Part shown: piece by piece, positions 1 through 61,600 of the stretch | Layout of the letters: the number at the start of each line of letters is the position of its first letter | How positions within the stretch are numbered: the first letter of the stretch is position 1 | DNA from: Meandrina meandrites | Taxonomy: Eukaryota > Cnidaria > Anthozoa > Scleractinia > Meandrinidae | Assembly (NCBI GenBank): GCA_963693305.1 | Contig: OY855911.1 | Span: forward strand, 32,643,439-32,707,438 | Direction: 5' to 3' | Length of the DNA: 64,000 nucleotides | Position numbers and translations under genes: made by a program | The notes under the pieces: model-generated | Databases searched by the model: none | What the model was told of the DNA's origin: nothing | Seen by the model: only the letters and a program-made list of their open reading frames with translations

Positions 1-179
1 CTTCTTCCTCTTCTTCTTCTGCTCCTCCTCCTACTGCTTTTGCTGTTGCTGTTTCGTCATCGTCGCCGTCTTCCGTTTCCTATGAAAACAGACAGTAACA
101 AAAGAGAAGGATATGAATTTAGTTGTCACGAGCGTGTTGCAAATAAAAATTTGATATACAAATATTTCATGTTTTGTAG

Positions 180-51946
<51,767 letters not shown>

Positions 51947-52965
51947 TGCGTTGATGATGACGATGATGATGATGATGATGATGTTGACGACGACGAGAAC
52001 GACGACCATGATGAGGGGGAGGAAAAAACTTTCTTCAGTAATGACTTTCTTTCGACAGTAGCGTCGCAGCCGTTGCTCGGGGCCGTAAATGAGCAAAAAA
52101 AGAGAGAATGTGACAGTTTGTAGGACTTACATAACGTGTTTAGGAGATATAGCTCATTACATGGAGACAACATACGTACAGTGCAATGATCCCATGTTAT
52201 TGTTGTATGTGTGCAACTAATCAGAGGCCGCTTAAATAATATCAGTAACTGCTATTAATGGCTATGAATTGTTTAGGAGCGTTTTAAGATATTTCGGCAT
52301 TTTTGGCATTTTAAGATATTTCGCGATAGCAGGTGTTTTCCTTTTTTTCCTAACGCTTTCTTGAAAGATAGAATTTGTTCTACAATGGCTCAGGATAATT
52401 TTGGCTTTGTCACGAATGTGGCTCCGCCAAACCTCTAGCTTTATTTATTTCGTCTTTATTCGGAGTTGTCATATGATGCTGAGAATATATATTAACTCCA
52501 AGCGTATACAGTGTATTCATTTTGTGGTTTTCAGTATTCGGGGATTATTAGCCTATTTTAGGAGGTTTTCGTGGCACAATTTATATAGGGACGAATTATA
52601 CGACGCCGAATTTATACAAGGAGCTCGAGACTACTGATCCATCTGAGATTATTTATTATTCTGAGGCAGTTAATTGGTTTAACTTTAAATTCAATATCAC
52701 AACGAATAATGAGGCAAAATTTGTCTAAACATCGAATCTATATGTAGACAATTACCTGTCTTAGGCGTTCGAAATATTCGTCTGAGGGGTAATTCAGCTC
52801 GAACGGAAATTCGTCTCCGTTATAAACTGGGCCGATCTAATTTGAACCGCCAAGCGGTGAAATCGAGGTGCGAAGCGACGAATGATTTTCCTCTTGCTTC
52901 GACTTTCGCGGGGGCTACTTTTGCAAATAGAAGAAAAATGAAAGAAAACCTCTGAAACCAGGGTA

Positions 52966-53376
52966 CCGTAAATGATCTATTAAACGCCCACTCTCAAATA
53001 AACGCCTCGTATCTTATAAGCGCCCCCCTTGAGATGCAAAGTTTGTATTAGACGCTCCCCTCTAATAAACGCCCCATGTCTAATAGACGACCCCCCCCCC
53101 TCCCCAACAATCGCCTCAACCATCGAAAAGGTCAATGATGCCAGCATGGTTGGCCCCGATATCGATATCAAACTATAAACGACATTTGCGCAGATTGGAT
53201 TAGTCTCGTACTCACAAACTCTGTTTTATATCTCACTCCGCGAGCAAACTACGCGTCCAATTTGTTTTGTCGAACGTTAAAGTGAAACAAACGCCTCATT
53301 GGGGCGTTTTTAAACGCCCCTCCTAGGACCCCTAAACTTTAATAGACGCCTGGGGCGTTTATTAGATCATTTACGG
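52966..53376. mobile_element. 411-bp MITE with TA target duplication
   Basis: Ends CCGTAAATGATCTATTAAAC and the complement of CCGTAAATGATCTAATAAAC, flanked by TA. Many internal AATAAACGCC / TAATAGACGCC units and a C-run occur. Tc1/mariner-type by duplication. No transposase. Confidence 0.8.
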
Positions 53377-53957
53377 TATTTATATAATTAATTCCCCTTC
53401 GAAAACGAAATTGCCAAAGTGTTTTAAACAAGGGTTTCACACCAGCAAACCGCCTACAATAGTCATTTCCAAATTCGCTGTACTCGTATTCAAATGGCCG
53501 ACAGAATACGAGTAGCTCAGCAAATCATATTACAGAACACTAACTGCGCGTAACAGACTTCTAACAGCAGTGAATTGAGGACTGAAATACCGATCTATCG
53601 AACCTCCAAAGGAAACGAAAATGAAACCCAAGCGGAGGTCAGGGAAACGGAAAGTAAGCGATTCGCCTTGTTCATCGACTCAACCAGTCCAGTCCCTGCA
53701 TGATGAAATGAGTAGACAATACGGAGCTAAATGGGCGTGTTTTTTGATTGAAATTTTTCTCCATGAAAATGTACCAAATTATTAGTTTCTACCAACTAAT
53801 CAAACTTCAGAACCAGGATAAAGCGAACAATTTATAATTTACTACAAATAAGAGCGATTTGCCAAGTCAATACATGTACGCTGCAAAGAAACAATAGTCT
53901 TTTTTATGCTAGAGGCACATATCGCACCCAGGAGTTGTATTCCATATAGTTGACTGA

Positions 53958-54150
53958 TATAGGGGAGCAGTGGTGAGAGCGCTCGACTCCCGCCAGTGAG
54001 TCACGGATTCGATTCCAGGACCTAGCGTTGTATGTAGGTTAAGTTCGTTGTTGGTTCTTATCCCTGCTCCGAGGGGTTTTCTCCAGGTTCTCCGGTTTCC
54101 TCCCTCAACAAAAACCAACACTTCTAAATTCCAATTCGATCAGGGAACAT
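53958..54150 (+). mobile_element. tRNA-derived SINE (family 2), second copy
   Basis: GCAGTGGTGAGAGCGCTCGA and GGATTCGATTCCAGG (A- and B-box like), then TTCGTTGTTGGTTCTTATCC, GTTTTCTCCAGGTTCTCCGG and AACACTTCTAAATTCC, aligning with 49965-50210. Confidence 0.75.
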
Positions 54151-54822
54151 TGGGTAAAGAGCCACTTTGTCGAAATGCCACTGCAAATTCCCATTATCCG
54201 GGTAGCTTGTAAATCACTCGCCTGACGGCTCGTGATTTACAAGCTTTTCTCGTGTTCTCTCAACATCCCGCGGGGGTTCATTGCGCCGGTAAACCCCTTG
54301 GAAGTGTGGTGTGATTTGCATTTGAAAAGATTCCCCGCATTGGCCTCCATTGCAACCTAGTTCCAGTTCAATACCGAGAATACGAAAAGGGTCTATTGTT
54401 TCACACAAAATAAAATCCTTCAACAACAGCGGCAACTATTATACGTCATAAAATCCATGATACGCGGCTTCTGATTGGACGTACCATTTTTCTCACAAGT
54501 GAAAAAAGCAATACAAGCCATTTGATTAGTTTACATCGGTTTGGGAACGAAAATTTACTTTGCCGCTTTCCAGTAGGTAAATCTCATTATGAATATAATA
54601 ATAAAGAATTATATTTAACCTTTTTTTACAACATAAATTCATATAAAGAACCCAATATACTGAAAAGACCTGCTGTTTTTTTCTAGTTTTCTTTATGTAA
54701 TTTATTCTGTTTCAGTGGCCTATAGATTTTTGAGATTAACATCAATTTTGTTCAAAGCATTCCTACTACCCTAAAAGTACCACCAGCGGGATTATCCTCT
54801 GGGGTGTAAAATGTGTGCGCAC

Positions 54823-54904
<82 letters not shown>

Positions 54905-54908
54905 GTCA

Positions 54909-55262
54909 GAGGATAATGGGGTGAGAGAGAAGGAAGATGAAAAAGTTGAAAAGTATCAAGATCTAGCAAGAGAAGTTCGAAAAATGTGGGGTGTAAGGAC
55001 AAAGGTTATTCCAGTGGTAGTGGGAGCATTGGGATCAATACCACTGAGATTGAATGACAATCCGAGAGCCATTGAGGTGGGCATTCCTGGTGGACTGATC
55101 CAGAGATGTGCATTGTTGGGGTCGGCAAGAATTCTTAGAAAGGTGCTGGAGAGGTAGAAAGAAGAGAAACAGCAAACAAGGGGTGTTTCTTGGTTTCCCT
55201 GGGCAACTTGTTGTTGCCCGGAGCCAATGATGAAACCAGCTTCAATAGCTGTGCGAATCTTA
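54909..55262 (+). mobile_element. LINE-type retroelement C-terminus, plus orientation
   Basis: Reading frame 54921-55157 with EKYQDLAREVRKMWGVRTKV, IPVVVGALGSIPLRL and LLGSARILRKVLER. This KYQDL...W-x-V-x-x-x-VIPVVVGALG...LLGTARILRKVL ending is one I associate with reverse-transcriptase-bearing elements of cnidarians and fish. It begins after a TAA run (54824-54904) and its 3' end is followed by another TAA run (55262-55329). Confidence 0.7.
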
Positions 55263-55329
<67 letters not shown>

Positions 55330-55333
<4 letters not shown>

Positions 55334-55812
55334 TTTATTTATATAGCGCTATTTCTATTACTAACCAATAGCGCTTTACAAGTTATTTACAATTAAAAAT
55401 TGCATATCTATATAAATAAAAAAAATGAAAAGAAGAAAAAGACTAGCTAATTCGCCGCGATCGTTCTCATATCATAAATTATAACAATATCTAACTAAAA
55501 GCTTTCCTAAAAAGATATGTCTTAAGTTTGCGCTTAAACTCTGAAATGTCATTGCACGATCGAATGTCTAAAGGTAAGGCATTCCAAAGTTGCGGCGAAG
55601 CTACTGGAAATGCTCGAAATCCGTAGTTGCGCTAATTATAATTATTGTCAATCAAGCGATGGCCATTCATGGAACGTAGATTGCGTCTCGGGACATATCT
55701 CTTGACCAGATCAGACAGATATGTTGGGGCTAAACCCATCAAGCCCTTAAATGTCATTAGAAGAATCTTAAAGACTATGCGCTCTTCTATACGTAGCCAG
55801 TGACAACAAAAG
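55330..55812 (-). pseudogene. CR1/L2-type LINE reverse-transcriptase C-terminus, decayed, minus orientation
   Basis: Minus strand from 55812: HWLRIEERIVFKILLMTFKG, LAPTYLSDLVKRYVPRRN, then an in-frame stop near 55632, then GFRAFPVASPQLWNALPLDI and FKRKLKTYLFRKAF, stop at 55491-55493. HWLPIxxRIxFKILL...GLAPxYLxDL...FxVAxPxLWNxLPLxIR...FKxxLKTYLF is the standard tail of CR1/L2-like LINEs. A 3' UTR with TAGCGCTATTTCTATTACTA follows to the TAA tail. No upstream RT or endonuclease part is present. Confidence 0.85.
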
Positions 55813-57181
55813 GAGGCACCGTCCTTAACCCTTAAAATACCAAGTTTCAGAAATTTTTAAAGCCGTTTTCTGTGCTTAGGCAATCTGTCGAATTTCGTGA
55901 TTGCATATAAAAAGCGCAAGTAAAAATGTGTGCTGTTTCAAAACACTGAGGGCTCAAATTTTCATTGTGAAGTCAGCATTCAGCCGTTGCTTTCTTGGTA
56001 AGCGAGCATACGGGCTCGAATCTGGCAAAAATTTCGCTTATAAGTGTTTTTTTCGAGTCATTTTCCACTGCAGAAGCCCCCAGGCTGGCATCATTAGGCT
56101 AGAATGTGGGTAGAGGCAAACGTCTGAAAGAAACCAGGGGTGAGAGGTGATTTGACGATGATTGGAACGCCAAAAACGTTTGTATCGAAACATGGCGGTT
56201 CATGAGTAAAGTTGTCTCTCTGGCCGTTTTGTGGATGGAGTCCGAGACCTGCCAAGGCAATTTGGACAACTTTTGACTTCCAAAGAATGAAGTCGGTGCA
56301 GTATTTTGCCGGTCGGATTGGGTGGTGGACTTGCTTTCGCCGACATTTCTGTTTTACCCAGGCATTCCTTTCGGTCACCAATTGCTAAGTCTGCTGATGA
56401 TATTCCGCAAGATTGAGCAGGATAATTGTTTTATTATTCAACAATTTGTCAACAAAACGCTTTTTGCAGCCGAGAAAAACTGTGGCTATGCAGCGCTTTG
56501 CAAGACATGTGACGACTCTTGGCAACCTACGTATATCGCGGGATATCTGTTATGTACGGATGACGGATAACAATTACTTTGTGAGCATATATGGGCACCA
56601 GATCACGCGAATTTGTTGAATAATAAAACGAGTTATTCGTAATGTCGTTGATTTAGCTTGGGCCGATTTGTAGCACGGATGAAGTCAACGCTTACAACTT
56701 TTTAATTAACTTGGAATCGTCTTTCATTTCTGTCCGAATTTCAACTATCTGCTGAATCACTTCATTTCAAAGCCAACCGATGCGCAAGGACTTCTGGGAT
56801 ACAGCGCTTTTTTCGTAAAGTAAACTAATAATTTCATGAATGGGATCCAAACCGCAGAGAAATCTTATATTTAAATTAGAGAGTAAATGAATAAGCACAT
56901 TAAAGTAAGCGAAAGAAACACACACGATTTTACAAAGCAGTTACAACAGCTTTATTTTTGTCTCATAAACAGGTGATTATTATAACGTTAAGGAATCTAT
57001 GTATTTTTCTCGTCTATCAGTCATTGTATATCATGTTTCCAGTATGTGTTTACCTCGAGTTTAACACTATCAGTGAATACATATTTTGCAACTGAGTTCT
57101 CCTTAAACAAGTGTATGATTCTCAATCAAACGTCAAATAACGCTCTGTTGCAATTAGAATAACAATCACATCTCTATGAAG

Positions 57182-57305
57182 AGGTGTGGCGCGCTGGCCT
57201 GATATTAGTAGCTCGGGTTGGAACCTGGAGGGTCTGGATTCCAACCTAGCCACCGTCATTTGGGCAAGGCACTTCACTCACTATAAACAACAGTAACACT
57301 CCTGT
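57182..57305 (+). mobile_element. Degenerate tRNA-like SINE
   Basis: GTGGCGCGCTGGCCTGATAT (A box like), GGTCTGGATTCCAACC (B box like) and TTGGGCAAGGCACTTCACTC match the head and first body segment of family 1; the rest diverges. Confidence 0.6.
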
Positions 57306-57710
57306 TGGTTTTATAATAAAAAAAAGAAAGCGTAATAAACGCTGACACAAATAAGCCCAGCAAGTCTGGAATGGAACATTTTTTAAACATCCCGCTAATT
57401 ATCTATTCTCAAATAAACAATTCTGCAATACACTAACAGCACAATTTTGAAAGTTGTAATAACCATAGTTGTAAAAAGTATGAATAGATTCCTAAAAATG
57501 CACTGATTGGCTACAGATAAACAACAATCATCACTTTGGGTGTGGCTTCTCTTATTAACGTGCTCTCTACAGTTAAATACGTCATGTAAGCCCCGCAGAC
57601 TGTCATGGTCTTTGTTTTAGCTCGTTAACGGTCAGAGCATCGCTTGTGTACTGTTACACAAACAACTCCTGTAGTCTTAATCGTTTTCTATTACTTCGAC
57701 TCTGTCGTCG

Positions 57711-57744
<34 letters not shown>

Positions 57745-57952
57745 TGTCGTCGTCATTGTCGTCGTCGCCGCCGTCACTGGTTTCCCTAGCTTTCGTAAAT
57801 GGTCGATGCCATTTTTAACGAACGATGCGATCATTGGTAACTAAGTCATTCGGAATAGACTTGGATAAGGTCGGGACTGTACGTGCTTTGATTATTAGAT
57901 AAAATTAGGCCTAGATAAGGCGATCATTAAATCTAAGTGAGACTCAAGTTTA

Positions 57953-58253
57953 CAGGATTCGTACCCTTTTGAGCTTCCGAAATTTCAATGACTTTCCATA
58001 ACCTTTTCCATAACTTCTCCAAGTTTTCCATGACCTAAATTTGACCATTTTCTTGGAAATCATCTATCATTTTGTCAACCTTTTAGTCATCTTCTTTGCG
58101 AAAAAAAAACCGAACTTAATTTGTTCCTTTTAATAAACATCGTTTTACGTGACTTTGTATGACCCACCCTTAAATTCCATGACTTTCCAGGCCTGAAAAT
58201 GAAATTCTAAAATTCCACGACTTTTCAGGTTTTCTATGACTCAACGAACCCTG
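57953..58253. mobile_element. Inverted-end repeat with CCATGACTTTCC units
   Basis: Ends CAGGATTCGT and ACGAACCCTG (one mismatch), with internal TTTCAATGACTTTCCATAAC and TAAATTCCATGACTTTCCAG. No convincing duplication of the target is visible. DNA element, class unknown. Confidence 0.5.
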
Positions 58254-58456
58254 CGGTTAGGTTAGGGATAGAGATAGGTTCATCTTTTAGAGGCGGATCA
58301 ACGTGGTGGTGAAGTATGAGAGAGGGATGCCAACATGCCGGAGGTTCCGGGTTCGATTCTGGGTGGTAACGTTCTATTTTCTTTTTTTCTTTTAGAAGAA
58401 AAGAAACCTCGCTTAAATGGCATCGACCGTTTACCAAAGGGAAACGTGCCTCGCTG

Positions 58457-58501
<45 letters not shown>

Positions 58502-58503
58502 CA

Positions 58504-58673
58504 TCAAGCAACTGGCTCACTGCGTTTCAGCATAGCCACTGAGTAAGCCGGGTTATCATAGGAGTGGAGCGGAAGAGTTTCGGGTTTTCGAACTCGCTCA
58601 TTCGAACTTTGTTCAGAGAAAACCCTTGCAGCACTTGAAGCTTGTCCGGGGTTCCTGTAAATCTCTGTTGAAC
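58504..58673 (-). CDS. Gene B: cytoplasmic tail exon with YDNPAY motif and stop
   Basis: Minus-strand acceptor tttttatag, then STEIYRNPGQASSAARVF, SEQSSNERVRKPETLPLH, SYDNPAYSVAMLKRSEP and the stop at 58504-58506. Y-D-N-P-A-Y keeps the NPxY adaptor motif and the following YSV seen in gene A, with little else conserved. A run of CAT (GAT on the coding strand) follows the stop directly, as in gene A. Confidence 0.85.
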
Positions 58674-61600
58674 CTATAAAAAAGAAAAAATCAGGCACGG
58701 TGTGAGAAAAACCGTTTGTTTTTTTTAAAATGTCAGACGTTTCTGCCCCCGCAAAGCCCCATGATAGCAAAATCTCAAACCTTCTGATTACAGAGCTGTT
58801 TGATTCCATGATATTTTTAACATGAACAGAGGTTCCCTTCATACAAAGTTTCAGGTCTTAATACACTTCTCTGTTTTTAACATAGATAGCTAAAAATGGC
58901 TTTGCGGGCCCGAAAAGTTTCCGGGGCGTTCGAGAAATGGACCCCTGAAACGATTACCATTGTCCTTCAATGTGTAAGCGACTTTTGCATGCTGCGTATA
59001 GCGGTTTCGTGAGAAGTTATCCAAAAAAGCGTAAATCGCACGCAACATTGCGCAACGATAATATAATCAAAAGCTTCCGCATCATCCGCCGGGTCGCCCA
59101 CTACCTCTCGGACCGAGTTACTTCATTGGTTCTTAAAACAATAGATAACAGGTCATAACAATGCCCCTATCCCTGAATAACAATAGAGGTAGTGTTTACA
59201 GCGGGCGAATGAAAATAGAGGTTCCAGAGAGGTAGTGCCTTACTGCATCCGCCGTGTTACTGATGTTTGAAAGAGCGCGGGAAATGACTCGAAATGAAAA
59301 TGAGGACTGGAACAAAACTTAAAAAAAACTCCCTATGAATGAAATAAATGCGCCTCTATCAATTCGACGTCTAAATCAGATGTCGAATTTAATAACTTGA
59401 GTCGACTGAAATTGGTATTAAATTCGGCATATGTGAAATCTTTTAACGAAGACTAGTGAGCAGCACAAAGGAAGACTTGTTGTAGTTGTAAGCTTGTCGT
59501 TTATTTCCGACGCGTTTCGTCTCTAACTGAGACTTCTTCAGGGAATGAATTAGTCTCCTTCGCAGCCCTAGTTTGGGCTCGTGACGAGCCCAAACAACGG
59601 CTGCGAAGGAGACTAGGAATGAATACAACTAGCAAAGAACAGCATATATAGCACATTCGCGTGCCTAACTACAACTTCCCATGGAAGTGAATAATAACTA
59701 AATATGCTGTAAGCTTACAACTACAAGAAGTCTTCCTTTGTGCTGCTCACTAGTTTTCGTTAAAAAATTGAAGAAACAGCCTGGCGTAACTTTTTTAGAC
59801 CAGGCTTGTCCTTGTTTGATCCTTTTGCCTAGTTGGTTAACTCATGTTGTACTGACTTTCAGCATGTAAGTGTTAAAACCAAGAAGAAAACCCCACAGCT
59901 TACCTTTCCTTTGAGGCCTCCGACGCAATCGCTTTCTCCTCCAGCAGCAACAGATCAGTAAACACAAGACTAAGCCGAGCACGAAACTTCCAGTTGCGAT
60001 GCCAATAACTGCTGCTTTGCTCAATCCCACGTCGCCTTCACCTTGTTCTTTAAACACTAATGAAAATGACGAACACAGAAAAAATTCATTGATAAGATTT
60101 GGATGATAAACCACATTAATTTTATACCTAAATTAAACCCCAGGGAAGGGTGGGGGAGGTGGAACGCCCATTTAAAAGTGACAGGCGATATCGTCGTATC
60201 TCTTCGGGGTTAAATGCGAGGCTCGATTTGATTCCTTTTGAAAGATATCTTTCAAACCTTTCCCGCCTCTGTCGCTTTTATGTGGCAGCCCTCACCCTCC
60301 ATTATCCTACGGGAGTTGTAGACCTGTTCCAAGAAATGAGTCACTGAGAAATTAGGGAGCTTAAGCAAACTACGACGGCAACGGCAACGAGAAAGTCACC
60401 AAACAAAAGGTTTAGTGAGCAGAACAATAGCTCTGCACGTGCATTTGAAATCTTGATACATTTCCTAGCCGTTCTCTGCAAAACAACAACGTGAAATGAC
60501 CCAATTCTGCGTATTCTGGACGACGTGAACCACGACGGCAAATTTTTGATTTTTCTATTTGGAGTTGAACGCTCTCTTTACACATTTAGCTTGAGCCAGT
60601 TCTTAAACCGACAGATACGCTGAATACATCTGAATAATCGCGAGATTGTAGAGTGAAATATAAATTCATTTTTCACCAGGCGTTGTCCTCGGCGTCGCCG
60701 TCGTCATTTCTTAAGCTCCCCGACCGCCCCCACGAAGAAGGGAAAAGCCCTGGGAACGAGGTTGTTTAGGATCATGCATTTTACCGACTTTATTAGCCAA
60801 CCAATTGATGAGTTAATTTGTTGTTTTGAGGCTTAATGAACTAGCTGCTTGGCGCGAAAAAGGTAACGGGCAACAGGAAACATTATTACTCCGTCACTGA
60901 AGACTGACATTGTTGCAAAACAAACAATACTAGCTAAATGGTTTGAACCCAGGAGTAACTCTCAGTAGTTCGTTTAGAGTGATCGTCCAGGTGAGAGTGG
61001 TTCTGAAAAAAAAATTGTAGTTGATTAGCTTTGATTTGTTTCGACAACTAGAGCGGAAATCATCTTCCCGACTATGAAGATGACTTCTGCACAAGTCGAT
61101 CGAAACGTCAGTCATCAACAACAATTCTTTTTAGAGCTAAACTCACCCTCGGACGATCACAAAATATTTTATACCTTCCGAGCAGTCTGCTCCATGAAAT
61201 CCTTTTTCACAAGTGCATGCATTTGGTCCAGTGCAGGCTCCATGATTTGAACAGTTTTTAACGGCTTCACAGGTGACTATGCCATGAACAAAAAAAACTG
61301 TATTCATAATCATAATCCTGGGAGGTGTCCGTGGTGTAGTAGTTAAAGGGTTGGTCTTGGAGACCATGAGACCAGCTAGATTAATAAAACGATAGTCACG
61401 GGTCCACTGGTCAACCTCTCCCATTCTGAACTAGCAAGTTAAGTTTATATTCCATTTGCAATATTTGGTCCAAGCTCATGTTTAGAAAATAAAGCGAGGA
61501 ATTTTATATAAGCGTCACGATTGTGTGCGTCAGCTTACACGGTATTAGGTTACACGAGAAGCCATTGAAAATTTGAGCGCTTTATACTGGGGAATAAATT

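Larger units (their letters stand above)
51947..58503. other. 6.6-kb tail-to-tail spacer between genes A and B
   Basis: It holds GAT repeats directly after the stop of gene A (51953-51982), a TA-flanked MITE (52966-53376), a family 2 SINE (53958-54150), a dispersed repeat (54190-54300, related to 4850-4925), two LINE 3' ends in opposite orientation joined at a TAA run (54800-55812), a degenerate tRNA-like SINE (57182-57305), a GAT/GAC run (57705-57770), an inverted-end repeat (57953-58253) and a tRNA-like piece (58290-58365). From 55813 to 57180 I recognise no gene or element. No polyadenylation signal could be assigned with confidence for either gene. Confidence 0.6.
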
